Shown: positions 7,788 to 16,046, counted from the stretch's first letter. The stretch: 64,000 nucleotides of DNA from Flavobacterium muglaense (GCF_014305155.1 NZ_JACRUK010000016.1:1-64000), one strand, 5' to 3'. Notes: generated by a model from the sequence alone, not told the origin. Made by a program: numbers and translations.

Positions 7788-10109
7788 TTAAACAGTCGTT
7801 GCGCTCACCGCAACTCTCATTTGTTTAGCAGCATGAACCATGGCTATTAAAGCTTTTTTAGTTTCATCCCAATGACGTGTTTTTAGACCGCAATCTGGAT
7901 TTACCCACAGCTGATCTACAGGGATTACAGCAGCAGCTTTCTCTAATAAATGGACCATTTCTTGACTTGAAGGAACACGTGGAGAGTGAATGTCATATAC
8001 TCCAGGTCCTATTTCGTTAGGGTATTTAAAGTCGGCAAAAGCGTCTAGTAATTCCATTTGCGAACGCGAACATTCAATCGTGATCACATCGGCATCCATA
8101 TCAGCAATATTCTGAATGATATCGTTAAATTCACTGTAGCACATATGCGTATGAATTTGTGTATCATCACTCACCCCGCTCGCGGAAATTCGGAAAGCTT
8201 TTATTGCCCAATCCAGGTAAGCAGCCCATTCTTCTTTACGCAATGGCAATCCTTCTCTAATGGCAGGTTCGTCAATTTGTATGATTTTAATTCCTGCTTT
8301 CTCCAGATCGACCACTTCATCACGAATTGCCAAAGCTATTTGAGTACAGGTTACTGATCTTGGTTGATCATTACGTACAAACGACCATTGCAAGATGGTT
8401 ACTGGACCAGTCAGCATTCCTTTGACCCATTTTGGCGTAAGCGATTGTGCAAATTCAGCCCATTTTACAGTCATTGGTTGTGGTCTCGAAACATCACCAT
8501 AAATAACAGGAGGCTTCACGCAACGGCTACCATAACTTTGAACCCAACCGTTTTTTGTAAAAGCAAATCCATCCAGTTGCTCACCAAAGTACTCGACCAT
8601 ATCATTACGTTCAAACTCTCCATGAACAAGAACATCAATACCTGATTCTTCCTGGAAACGAATCGTTTCTTCGGTTTCTTTACGAATAAGATTGTCGTAC
8701 TCAATAGGGGATAATTCACCTTTTTTAAATTTGGCTCTCCAGCTACGCACTTCAGCCGTTTGCGGAAAAGAACCTATCGTAGTTGTTGGGAATAAAGGCA
8801 ATTGTAAAGCATTAATTTGAAGTTGTCTTCGCACTGAAAACGTATTGTTTCGTTGTGAATCTGACGCAACAATATTGGCAACTCTATTTTTAACGTCCTT
8901 GTTATGAATTATGGTTGCTTTTTTTCGGTTGTCATTTGCAAGCGTGTTTTCTTCAAAAATAGCTTGATCATTTTCGGTAATTTCACCCGAAACTAGATTG
9001 CGTAGTACGACAACTTCGTCTACTTTTTGTTTGGCGAAAGCCAGCCATTGTTTTACTTCGGCAGTTAGGGTTGCTTCGTTAGTTTCTAAATCCAGGTCGC
9101 AAGGGGAGTGAATCAAGGAACAAGATGGTGCAATTAAAACGCGATCAGACCCAAGAGCATCAACAGCTTTTTGAATTAGAGCTACTGATTTTTTGAAATC
9201 GTTTTTCCAAATATTTCTTCCGTCAATAACTCCAAGAGAAAGTGAAGTCGTTTCGGCTAATAAATTAGATTCTAAAATATCATCTAACTGCAACGGGCAA
9301 CGTACTAAATCTAGATGAAAAGTATGTACGGGTAGGGATAAGGCTGTAGCCAAATTTTCTCCAAAACAATCAAAATAATTGGCTAGAATGATTTTTATCT
9401 GAGGGAATTTTTCGTTGATTTGAGTGTAAGTAGTTACTAAAGCGGCTCTTTCAGTATCAGAAAGATTCAAGGCAAGAAATGGCTCGTCAAACTGAACGTA
9501 TTCAACTTGCTCCTCTTGCAGTTTTTGTAAAATTTCGAAGTAAACCGGAAGTAGTTTATTAATCAGGTCAATTCTATGAAAACCTTCTTGTTTTTCTTTT
9601 CCTAAAAGTAAGTAAGAAACTGGCCCTATAATTACCGGTTTTGTTTGAAAACCTGCCGCTTTTGCTTCTTTGTATTCGTCAATAATTTTTTCAGAAAACA
9701 AACTAAATTCTTGATCTTTAGTAAATTCAGGTACGATATAATGGTAGTTCGTGTCAAACCACTTCGTCATTTCCATGGCTGCAACGTCTTGACCTTCTTT
9801 TTGTGCGCCTCTTGCCATAGCAAAATACAAATCGAGAACCGAATTCTCTTTTGCGAAAGCGGAATAGTGCTCCGGAATCACGCCTAATGTCAATGACAAA
9901 TCGAGAACTTGATCGTAAAATGAAAAGTCATTTGACGGAATCAAATCAATGCCAGCCTGAGATTGTAGTTTCCAGTTTGCAATTCGGATCTCTTTTCCTG
10001 TTGCTATAAGTTCATCGGCAGTGATTTTTCCTGACCAATACAATTCACTTGCTTTTTTTAATTCTCTGTTGCTGCCTATTCTTGGGAACCCTAAGTTATT
10101 TGTTTTCAT
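7788..10109 (-). CDS. metE: Cobalamin-independent methionine synthase MetE
   Basis: The enzyme transfers the methyl group of 5-methyltetrahydropteroyltri-L-glutamate to homocysteine, making methionine without vitamin B12. The 773-residue length and the two-domain form are typical. The start MKTNNLGFPRIGSNRELK is the classic MetE N-terminus, the second barrel begins near FPTTTIGSFPQT, and zinc ligands are supplied by the HTHMCYSEF and NPDCGLKTR segments. It is divergent from an Lrp/AsnC-type regulator, with 155 bp between the starts, a common arrangement for a local methionine regulator. A -7 element TACCTTTG lies 24 bp before the ATG, so the leader is too short for a SAM riboswitch. Confidence 0.97.
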   Translation of the reverse strand: MKTNNLGFPRIGSNRELKKASELYWSGKITADELIATGKEIRIANWKLQSQAGIDLIPSNDFSFYDQVLDLSLTLGVIPEHYSAFAKENSVLDLYFAMARGAQKEGQDVAAMEMTKWFDTNYHYIVPEFTKDQEFSLFSEKIIDEYKEAKAAGFQTKPVIIGPVSYLLLGKEKQEGFHRIDLINKLLPVYFEILQKLQEEQVEYVQFDEPFLALNLSDTERAALVTTYTQINEKFPQIKIILANYFDCFGENLATALSLPVHTFHLDLVRCPLQLDDILESNLLAETTSLSLGVIDGRNIWKNDFKKSVALIQKAVDALGSDRVLIAPSCSLIHSPCDLDLETNEATLTAEVKQWLAFAKQKVDEVVVLRNLVSGEITENDQAIFEENTLANDNRKKATIIHNKDVKNRVANIVASDSQRNNTFSVRRQLQINALQLPLFPTTTIGSFPQTAEVRSWRAKFKKGELSPIEYDNLIRKETEETIRFQEESGIDVLVHGEFERNDMVEYFGEQLDGFAFTKNGWVQSYGSRCVKPPVIYGDVSRPQPMTVKWAEFAQSLTPKWVKGMLTGPVTILQWSFVRNDQPRSVTCTQIALAIRDEVVDLEKAGIKIIQIDEPAIREGLPLRKEEWAAYLDWAIKAFRISASGVSDDTQIHTHMCYSEFNDIIQNIADMDADVITIECSRSQMELLDAFADFKYPNEIGPGVYDIHSPRVPSSQEMVHLLEKAAAVIPVDQLWVNPDCGLKTRHWDETKKALIAMVHAAKQMRVAVSATTV

Positions 10110-10132
10110 GTTTTTTAGTATTTATTTCTAAG

Positions 10133-10140
10133 CAAAGGTA
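10133..10140 (-). promoter_or_regulatory. -7 element of the metE promoter
   Basis: On the minus strand the bases read TACCTTTG, matching TAnnTTTG, 24 bp before the metE ATG. A standard -33 TTG was not found, which would fit a promoter that needs an activator. Confidence 0.5.
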
Positions 10141-10221
10141 TAAGCTTAGTGTTAATTACTTAATTTTACGCTATAACTAAGTAATATGAACTGCATGTTG
10201 TTTTTTACGCAGAACTTATTA

Positions 10222-10249
10222 TTGTTTAGTAGTACAAAAAATAACTTTA
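10222..10249 (+). promoter_or_regulatory. Promoter of the Lrp/AsnC-type regulator
   Basis: TTG at 10222-10224 and TAACTTTA at 10242-10249 (one mismatch to TAnnTTTG) are 17 bp apart. The ATG follows at 10265, so the leader is only about 10 nt. Confidence 0.5.
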
Positions 10250-10264
10250 GCAGTAAAAAACACT

Positions 10265-10726
10265 ATGGAAAACTTAGATGCAACCGACATACAGATTTTA
10301 AAACACCTTCAAGAAGACTCAAATATCAATATAAAAGACCTTGCGAGTAAGTTATTTTTAACAGCGACTCCTATTTATGAGCGCATTAAAAGACTGGAAA
10401 GAGAAGGTTATATCATGAAATATGTAGCGCTATTGGACAAACAAAAAATGAATTTGGGCATGATTGTTTTTTGTAATGTGCGGTTAAAAGAACACGCTCG
10501 CAACGTAGGGAGCAATTTTGTGCGGGATATTGTAGCATTGCCCGAAATTATAGAATCGTATAATATTGCGGGCGATTATGATTTTATGTTAAAGATACTG
10601 GTCAAGGATATGGCGAGCTATCAAGATTTTGTAATGAATAAACTCTCTACAATTGAAAACATTGGGAATACCCAAACCATTTTTGTGATGGGCGAAATCA
10701 AGCACAGTACCGCGTTGAATTTTTAG
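10265..10726 (+). CDS. Lrp/AsnC family transcriptional regulator
   Basis: This is a feast/famine-type regulator. Residues 5-55 form the winged HTH (LDATDIQILKHLQEDS, then DLASKLFLTATPIYERIKRLEREGYI), and the rest forms the RAM/AsnC ligand-binding domain, with the SYNIAGDYDFML block near residue 98. The length of 153 residues is typical. It starts 155 bp from the divergent metE gene, so control of metE in response to an amino acid is the natural guess, not shown by the sequence itself. It is monocistronic and followed at once by a strong terminator. Confidence 0.92.
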   Translation: MENLDATDIQILKHLQEDSNINIKDLASKLFLTATPIYERIKRLEREGYIMKYVALLDKQKMNLGMIVFCNVRLKEHARNVGSNFVRDIVALPEIIESYNIAGDYDFMLKILVKDMASYQDFVMNKLSTIENIGNTQTIFVMGEIKHSTALNF

Positions 10727-10740
10727 ATAAATCAAGTCAT

Positions 10741-10774
10741 AAAAAAAGGAAACTAGTACAGTTTCCTTTTTTTT
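10741..10774 (+). terminator. Intrinsic terminator of the Lrp/AsnC gene
   Basis: AAAGGAAAC pairs with GTTTCCTTT around a 7-nt loop, flanked by an A-run and eight T. It lies 14 bp after the stop. Confidence 0.85.
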
Positions 10775-10814
10775 AGTATAGAATAACCCGTTGGGTATAA
10801 TTCAATTTTAAGAC

Positions 10815-10948
10815 TTTTTAACCACATAGAAGTATCCATTTTGTAACTTTTAAAAGGCGTTCAACTCTCTTATAGAAGAGCTGAGCTATGTGAGCTCAAG
10901 AATTGAGCTATCGCTCTCTTTTTTTCTATGTTTCTATGCGGTTAAATT
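10815..10948. repeat. Palindrome-ended intergenic element, family B
   Basis: A segment of about 134 bp is bounded by inverted ends TTAACCACATAGAA (10818-10831) and TTCTATGCGGTTAA (10932-10945), one mismatch over 14 bp. Its interior also holds smaller complementary words (GAGCTATGTGAGCTC, AATTGAGCTATCGCTCT). No ORF is present. The form is that of a non-coding, MITE-like or REP-like element. Only one copy is in the window. Confidence 0.55.
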
Positions 10949-10987
10949 TTGTGTTTATTTGATTGTGGATAATGGCTTAGTCCAGAC

Positions 10988-11722
10988 TTACAAAACCGTA
11001 AACGGATTCACGCCTTCATTTACTTCTTCGATCGTTTGTCCTGTTTTTACGTTCTCCAGTTTTAAGTCAAATAAACCTTTATGGTTGGTGGCTATTTTAA
11101 GACCGTTAGCAAAATTTTGCCAATCATCCCAACTCGTTTCAATACCGCCCACAGGAATAATGCTAACCCACATTTGCCACGCTTTTGGCATGTAATTTTG
11201 ATCTACAAACCATAAGTAAGAATCTCCAGGAGTACTACCGCCAGAGGCGTAAGTAATCAATAAAGCCTCTTGATTATCCTGAATTACGATGCTTCTAGTA
11301 GTTCCGGCATCACGCAATTTAAAAGGTGCAATAAGCCAGAAGGAATCGTTATTGAAATAATCATTTGCTTTTTTAATCACTGCTGTTTTATCATTTTCAG
11401 TTAAGGGTTTGTTATTTTTATATGCAACACCTTCTAGTGTTTTGTTGTTGTAAATCACTTTAGTGTCGTCCCATTTTACTTGAACTAGATTTTGTTTTTT
11501 GTCCCACACATAATGATGGATTCCTCTAAATGTAAAAGCAATTGCGGCGGTACTATCCCAAGCTTTTTGATTTATTGCTGTTTGGATTTTATCAGTAAGC
11601 GCTTCGGCTTTTATTCCTGCTTCACCTTCTGGTAATGGTTTGCTAGAAAAATATAGGAATGCAGCAACCGAGAGAATTAATACAAGGGCAATAGCGCCTA
11701 TTATTTTGAAAATTTTTTTCAT
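10988..11722 (-). CDS. Conserved hypothetical protein with N-terminal membrane anchor
   Basis: The 244-residue product starts with a hydrophobic segment (about residues 5-27) after two lysines, which may be an uncleaved signal anchor; no cysteine lipobox is present. The rest is soluble and mixed alpha/beta, with a tryptophan-rich pattern (HHYVWDKKQN, YLWFVDQNYMPKAWQMW, SWDDWQNF). I do not recognise a named domain. The layout suggests an exported protein facing the periplasm, perhaps of lipoprotein-sorting-like (LolA/LolB) fold because of the beta-rich YVWD/YLWF repeats, but that is weak. It is separated from the YHS gene upstream by 159 bp holding a hairpin, so it is probably a separate unit. 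Confidence 0.7.
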   Translation of the reverse strand: MKKIFKIIGAIALVLILSVAAFLYFSSKPLPEGEAGIKAEALTDKIQTAINQKAWDSTAAIAFTFRGIHHYVWDKKQNLVQVKWDDTKVIYNNKTLEGVAYKNNKPLTENDKTAVIKKANDYFNNDSFWLIAPFKLRDAGTTRSIVIQDNQEALLITYASGGSTPGDSYLWFVDQNYMPKAWQMWVSIIPVGGIETSWDDWQNFANGLKIATNHKGLFDLKLENVKTGQTIEEVNEGVNPFTVL

Positions 11723-11811
11723 CAGGAATCTGTTTTGTAATTTATAATAATCTCAAAGGTACTGAAATCAGGCCGTTTTTAAACCCTGTTTCTAGATTTG
11801 TTCCCATACAA

Positions 11812-11845
11812 CAAAGGGTTTAGCTTTTTACAGCCAAACCCTTTG
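11812..11845 (-). terminator. Hairpin after the YHS gene, probable terminator
   Basis: CAAAGGGTTT (11812-11821) and AAACCCTTTG (11836-11845) form a perfect 10-bp stem. It lies downstream of the minus-strand YHS gene (stop at 11882). The following T tract on the minus strand is weak. Confidence 0.55.
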
Positions 11846-11881
11846 CGTCCTAATTGTGGTGGTATATAAAAGTGGTATTTC

Positions 11882-12343
11882 TTATTTAATCGCAGCCCAT
11901 TTTTTATCGATCTCACCTAAGTATTTTGCTTCGTCTTTGTTCCAGATATCAAGTGTGTTTACTTGTGATCCATTAAAATCTCCGTTGAAAAACAAATACA
12001 ATTTGTTGTCTACAATTTTAAAAGTTTCAGGATTGATAGAGAATTTAGAATCTTTCTCAGCTACACCCCAAGCACAGTATCCATTAACTTGTGGCAAGTA
12101 TTTTTTAGGATTTGCTTTGAACGCTTTTGCATTTTCTTTAGACGAAAAGTGGTACGTGATTTTGTCATTTTGTTCTGTAAAATCGGCAGTTCCTTTTACT
12201 GCTTTATGGTCTTTTTGATAAGACACTACATCGTATCCACCAATTGCTAAACCTGATTTGTCAATTGCATCTACTTGTGCAAAAATTCCGTTTGAAAATA
12301 AAGCAATAAATGCTACTAGTACTGTTGATTTTAAATTTTTCAT
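11882..12343 (-). CDS. Exported YHS domain-containing protein
   Basis: A signal peptide (about residues 1-22, ending SNGIFAQ) precedes a YHS domain (residues about 28-85) with the typical core GYDVVSYQKDHKAVKG, YHFSSKENAKAFKANPKKYLPQVNGYCAWGV. YHS domains are often found in copper or other metal-related proteins, and the single cysteine in GYCAWG sits where others bind metal, but the function here is not known. At 153 residues it is a typical stand-alone periplasmic YHS protein of Flavobacteriia. It follows the OsmC gene by 51 bp and is likely the last gene of the redox cluster. Confidence 0.88.
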   Translation of the reverse strand: MKNLKSTVLVAFIALFSNGIFAQVDAIDKSGLAIGGYDVVSYQKDHKAVKGTADFTEQNDKITYHFSSKENAKAFKANPKKYLPQVNGYCAWGVAEKDSKFSINPETFKIVDNKLYLFFNGDFNGSQVNTLDIWNKDEAKYLGEIDKKWAAIK

Positions 12344-12394
12344 TTGTTTAATTTTAATTATTTGTATTTGTAATGGTTGTAATTCGGTTTTAGG

Positions 12395-12823
12395 TTAAGC
12401 AGTTACAGCTTCAGTAATAAGCTCTTGTGCTTTTTCAATATTCCACTCGCCTTCAATCATGCGGTGTACGTAGCAGGCGTCGGCTTGTTTTAGTAATTCT
12501 GTTTTTTGTTCAGCAGTTAGGTCGCCTTCAATTTTAATTTTGGCCGTCACATTCGATGTTAATTTACCACCTTCTCCACGTTTCACGTTCAGCTCAAATT
12601 CTCCATCTACTTCACCTATTGTCCAATTGTTTTTTCTAGCAATGTATCTTACTGTAGCCACTTTGCACATTGCAATACTAGACAAGATTAAATCCTCGGG
12701 TGAAAACCCCAAATCAGTTCCTGCGCTAGTTTTAGGTTCATCACCCAAAATACCGTGTCTACCGTTTGTTATCAAGGATTGGTATCCTGTAGGTAGGTTT
12801 TTGATGTTTATTTTCTTTCCCAT
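12395..12823 (-). CDS. OsmC family peroxidase-like protein
   Basis: This 142-residue protein fits the OsmC/Ohr family, which reduces organic hydroperoxides with a cysteine pair. The conserved helix DLILSSIAMCKVATVRYIARK holds the first cysteine (about residue 53) and the QADACYVHRMIEG segment the second (about residue 117), so the resolving pair is present. The GFSPEDL start of that helix is also typical. Its start lies 4 bp after the stop of thioredoxin, indicating translational coupling in an operon with trx. The likely role is detoxification of organic peroxides; electron donors for OsmC proteins are dithiols, so thioredoxin next door is suggestive only. Confidence 0.88.
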   Translation of the reverse strand: MGKKINIKNLPTGYQSLITNGRHGILGDEPKTSAGTDLGFSPEDLILSSIAMCKVATVRYIARKNNWTIGEVDGEFELNVKRGEGGKLTSNVTAKIKIEGDLTAEQKTELLKQADACYVHRMIEGEWNIEKAQELITEAVTA

Positions 12824-12827
12824 GGTC

Positions 12828-13148
12828 TTAGCTTTTTATAATGTTAGTTAAATGGCTGGTCATAATCGACTTACTTTGTACGCCGTTTTGAGTGCCTACA
12901 ATTTCTCCGTTTTTAAAGTAGAATAAAGCAGGAATACTTCTAACTTTAAATTGAGCAGCTAGCTCTGGGTTTTTGTCCACATTGATTTTTGAAATCACCG
13001 CTCTACCGTCAAAGTCATTGGCTAATTCCTCTAGTGCAGGATGCAAGGCTTTACAAGGCCCACACCAGTCAGCAAAAAAGTCTACTAGAACCACATCATT
13101 ATTATTAATGGTCGAATCAAAGTTGGTTTTATCTAAATGTTGTATCAT
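12828..13148 (-). CDS. trxA: Thioredoxin
   Basis: A single thioredoxin domain of 106 residues with active site WCGPCK (residues about 31-36), the FFADWCGPC approach, the PALEELANDF helix, and the cis-proline block VRSIPALFYF. No signal peptide is present, so it is cytoplasmic. It is the standard length and has every catalytic residue, so it should be an active disulfide reductase. It sits in a minus-strand cluster with OsmC (4 bp after its stop), YHS and an AhpD-like gene upstream. Bacteroidota carry several thioredoxins, so this may not be the main housekeeping one. Confidence 0.93.
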   Translation of the reverse strand: MIQHLDKTNFDSTINNNDVVLVDFFADWCGPCKALHPALEELANDFDGRAVISKINVDKNPELAAQFKVRSIPALFYFKNGEIVGTQNGVQSKSIMTSHLTNIIKS

Positions 13149-13195
13149 CTTAATTGTTTTTATGTTTTATACCAATACGATTTATAAAATTCCAA

Positions 13196-13258
13196 TTGTC
13201 AGTTCGAGCAGAGTCGAGAACTACCAGTAGATCTTGACTGCGCTCGATCGGACAAAGT
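13196..13258. repeat. Solo copy of the GTCAGTTCGAGC hairpin repeat
   Basis: This single, slightly degenerate copy of the hairpin found six times at 14.3-15.1 kb lies between the AhpD-like and thioredoxin genes. It keeps the frame GTCAGTTCGAGCAGAGTCGAGAAC and the complementary right arm CTTGACTGCGCTCGAT-like. Confidence 0.8.
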
Positions 13259-13287
13259 GGTATTAGTTTTATTGAATGAATTAAAAA

Positions 13288-13821
13288 TTATAGTGCTGGA
13301 GCAAGAGGGAAATCAATTGCAAAATCAGCTAGGTTATGAATGTAATTGCTCACAATTTTATCACCTACAACAATCACCACATCAATCATATTTACCTCGG
13401 TATAACCAGCGTTAAAAAAGGCAGTTTTAGATTCAGGAGTTGCTTTTCCTTTGTTCTCAACTACTGATGCTGTAAATTTCACTAAAGCATCTAGCTTCGT
13501 GTCAAAAGCCGCCGATCCTTTACGTAATTCAATCACTTGGTCGTCTGTAAAACCATTCATTTTTCCAAGAACAGTATGTGCCGACTGGCAATAGTTACAA
13601 CCATTTATTTGGCTTGTGATTAAGTTAACCACTTCTCTTTCTTTTGCTTTTAGGCTACTTTTTCTATTTTGAAAAGCCAAGTAATCTCCTAAAGCCGTTT
13701 CGCTTTTTGCGAAATAAGCGTATAAATTAGGTACAAATCCTAACCCTTTTTCTAGGTTATCAAAAATTGCTTGATTGTTTGCAGATACTTCTTCTCTTGT
13801 TGGTACGTTAAATGTTGACAT
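13288..13821 (-). CDS. Carboxymuconolactone decarboxylase family protein (AhpD-like)
   Basis: The 177-residue protein carries the AhpD/CMD fold with the redox motif NGCNYCQSAH (CxxC plus the downstream histidine), which in AhpD forms the peroxidase-coupled disulfide site. The helix KAKEREVVNLITSQINGC is typical for the uncharacterised peroxidase-related branch. It is probably an alkylhydroperoxidase-like antioxidant enzyme, in line with its neighbours thioredoxin and OsmC. The interval to trx (139 bp) holds a repeat hairpin, so the cluster may be split into two transcripts. A small gene of unknown function precedes it by 30 bp. Confidence 0.88.
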   Translation of the reverse strand: MSTFNVPTREEVSANNQAIFDNLEKGLGFVPNLYAYFAKSETALGDYLAFQNRKSSLKAKEREVVNLITSQINGCNYCQSAHTVLGKMNGFTDDQVIELRKGSAAFDTKLDALVKFTASVVENKGKATPESKTAFFNAGYTEVNMIDVVIVVGDKIVSNYIHNLADFAIDFPLAPAL

Positions 13822-13851
13822 GTTTTTTTATTTTTTAGTTTGAATTAATAA

Positions 13852-14010
13852 TTATATAAATAAGTTGCTTTCGTTACAGTAGTAATCTGTGATGGCCATG
13901 TTTTGGCAAAAACTTTCTTGATTTACTGCAATTAATTGCGGTGTTTTTTTAGTTGATTTCAGGCCTAGAATACTTGAAAAGCCTTCGATAATAGTATGTA
14001 TTGTTTTCAT
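13852..14010 (-). CDS. Small hypothetical protein, first gene of the AhpD-like operon
   Basis: A short reading frame of 52 residues starts at the ATG at 14008-14010; a longer in-frame form reaching 14040 is possible but less likely. It begins MKTIHTIIEGFSSILGLK, a weak amphipathic or hydrophobic segment, and contains two cysteines (SFCQ, YYCN). I do not recognise a family. It ends 30 bp before the AhpD-like gene. It may be a genuine small protein or a translated leader; coding status is uncertain. Confidence 0.4.
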   Translation of the reverse strand: MKTIHTIIEGFSSILGLKSTKKTPQLIAVNQESFCQNMAITDYYCNESNLFI

Positions 14011-14180
14011 AATTGCTGTTGTTTCAGTTTGATGGTACAAAGGTGCGACGAAAGCAAGCCTTGAAGTTAGGTCGCATTTCCCGCACAGTTGTCTATTCTT
14101 CCCTTTTGGTGATTTTTGGAGTAAAAAAGCTGTTTTTGTTTAGTTTTAGAAGCAGAAACTAGATTGCTTTCAAGAAAATT

Positions 14181-14254
14181 GGTCCCGCTTTCCGTTGCAA
14201 TCTTTTTATTTTTAAAGAAAAAATAAAAAGGATTTCCACTTCAATCGGGGCTAA
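14181..14254 (+). repeat. Dispersed palindromic repeat, family A, copy 2
   Basis: Nearly identical to the copy at 7235-7315, including the block TCCGTTGCAATCTTTTTATT and the right end CAATCGGGGCTAA. It lies just left of the 134-bp tandem array. Confidence 0.75.
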
Positions 14255-14335
14255 GCGATGACGTTTGGTTTTTTATGAGAAGTCATTGCGAAGAAGCACG
14301 CAATTATACTAAGTAAGGAATTTAGATTATAGTGG

Positions 14336-15070
14336 TGATTGTCAGTTCGAGCGGAGTCGAGAACCGCAATTGTATCTCGACTCCGCTCGATATGACCAAA
14401 ACAGGTTTGACTATACCTTCGTGATTATTGATTTTGGTATGTAACACCACTAACAGCTGTTAATAAATATGATTGTCAGTTCGAGCGGAGTCGAGAACCG
14501 CAATTGTATCTCGACTCCGCTCGATATGACAAAAATAGGTTTATCTATAGCTTCATAATTATTGATTTTGGTATGTAACACCACTAACAGCTGTTGATAA
14601 ATCTCATTGTCAGTTCGAGCGGAGTCGAGAACCAGTATTGCATCTCAACTCCGCTAGATTTGACTAAAACAGGTTTGACTATGCCTTCGTGTTTATTGAT
14701 TATGATATGTATTACCACTAACAGTTGTTAATAAATCTGATTGTCAGTTCGAGCGGAGTCGAGAACCAGTATTGCATCTCAACTTCACTCGAGCTGAGAA
14801 AAACAGGTTGACCATACCTCCGCGTATATTGATTAGGGTAGGTATATCACTACTATCAGTTGTTAATAAATCACATTGTCAGCTCGAGCGGAGTCGAGAA
14901 CTATCATTGCATTTCGACTCCGCTCGATATGAGAAAAACTGCTTTGTCTAAATCTTTGCGTTTATTAATTATGATATGTAAAACCACTAACAGTTGTTAT
15001 TAAATCTCATTATTAGTTAGAGCGGAGTCGAGAACCATCATTATATCTCGACTCCGCTCGATATGACAAA
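14336..15070. repeat. Tandem array of six 134-bp repeat units with hairpins
   Basis: Units begin with GTCAGTTCGAGCGGAGTCGA at 14341, 14475, 14609, 14743, 14878 and 15012, so the period is 134 bp (135 once). Each has a hairpin of about 60 bp in which TCGAGCGGAGTCGAGA pairs with TCTCGACTCCGCTCGA, perfect in the first two copies and decayed in copies 3, 4 and 6. The spacer of about 73 bp is also repeated (ACAGGTTTGACTAT, then TGATATGTAA-like and CCACTAACAGCTGTTAATAA). Drift between units shows this is an ageing expansion. It is too regular and hairpin-rich to be coding. No ORF or cas gene is near, so it is not CRISPR. Confidence 0.92.
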
Positions 15071-15110
15071 ATCAAGAAATAAAGTACAGCTGTAATTGAA
15101 ACTCACAAGC

Positions 15111-15189
15111 GCCCTAGCCCGGATAGAAGCGGCATCCTTTTATACTGGTGTTCAGTATAAAAGATAAAGCGGATAGCTGGATTAGCTCC
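15111..15189 (-). repeat. Dispersed palindromic repeat, family A, copy 3
   Basis: Reverse-oriented copy with ends CTAGCCCGGATAGAAGCGG and GGATTAGCTCC. A perfect 11-bp stem (CTTTTATACTG at 15137-15147, CAGTATAAAAG at 15153-15163) lies in the middle. It lies 14 bp downstream of the AraC-family gene stop and could act as its terminator. Confidence 0.7.
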
Positions 15190-15202
15190 TGAAAAAACAA
15201 AT

Positions 15203-16024
15203 TTACATTGCCTTTTTAAACTCAGATGGGGAGCTGCCTTCTACTTTTTTGAAAAACCTACTGAAGGATTGAATGTCTTCGTAACCAATTTCGTAAGCAA
15301 TCTCTTTGATGCTTTTGTCAGAGTAACGAAGTAGTCGGCGCGCTTCAAGAATAGTGCGGTTTTGAATGATTTGTAAAGGCGATTTTTCGTTGTATTTTTT
15401 GAATAAATTCGATAAAGTTTTCGGACTTTTATTCAGCATTTCAGCATAATCAGCAACTTGGTGTTTGGTCTTAAAATGAGTTTCAACAAGGTAATTGTAT
15501 TCTCTAACAATGTCCAGTTGTTTTTTGTCAAATGAAGTCAATTCGGTTTGTTCTTTGTACACACGCGTGCATAAAATAAGCAGGCGCTTTAACATCATTT
15601 GTAACATATCGTTTTGCAAATCGTCTTTCGAAACCATTTCGATAGCAAACATTTTCCATAGAATTTCAAATTTCTCCATTTCTTCATCGGGAATGGTGAT
15701 TTTAGGAAACTGCGAAGCGCCAAAGAACAAAATCCCCTTGCAACCTACCTCGCTATCGTGATCCGCAATACAGTAAAAAGCCCTGTTGAATCGTATCATA
15801 CGCGCTTTTGTGACTTTTAAAACTTCGACTTTATGGTATTCGGTTAAAAATAAAACCGAATTGGCCGGAAACAAATGTTCGGTTCCGTCAACGTTAATTT
15901 TTAGTTCCTCGATGGTCCAAATGACACTTAATCCTTCGGAGATTTTTTCTTTTAGTAAATCACAGTTGGTAGCGTCAATTTCGGCTAAGCGGATGAATTC
16001 ATTAAGTTGACCAGTGTAAAGCAT
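15203..16024 (-). CDS. AraC family transcriptional regulator
   Basis: The C-terminal 100 residues hold the two HTH motifs of the AraC family: MLNKSPKTLSNLFKKY and the second, more conserved SIKEIAYEIGYEDIQSFSRFFKK followed by SSPSEFK. The N-terminal half (about residues 1-160) looks like a cupin-type sensor domain with the LFLTEYHKVEVL strand pattern. The inducer is unknown. The gene ends 14 bp before a repeat element and begins 22 bp after the stop of the amine oxidase gene, so both are probably one transcript. Control of that gene, or of the redox cluster further left, is possible but unproven. Confidence 0.92.
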   Translation of the reverse strand: MLYTGQLNEFIRLAEIDATNCDLLKEKISEGLSVIWTIEELKINVDGTEHLFPANSVLFLTEYHKVEVLKVTKARMIRFNRAFYCIADHDSEVGCKGILFFGASQFPKITIPDEEMEKFEILWKMFAIEMVSKDDLQNDMLQMMLKRLLILCTRVYKEQTELTSFDKKQLDIVREYNYLVETHFKTKHQVADYAEMLNKSPKTLSNLFKKYNEKSPLQIIQNRTILEARRLLRYSDKSIKEIAYEIGYEDIQSFSRFFKKVEGSSPSEFKKAM

Positions 16025-16046
16025 AAGCGACTTATTTAGAACTAAT

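Noticed and set aside
10110-10264. SAM riboswitch upstream of metE
   Set aside because: The predicted leader is only about 20 nt and no aptamer core words were found.
14336-15070. CRISPR array
   Set aside because: The repeat is 134 bp with hairpins and the spacers are themselves repeated; no cas genes are near.
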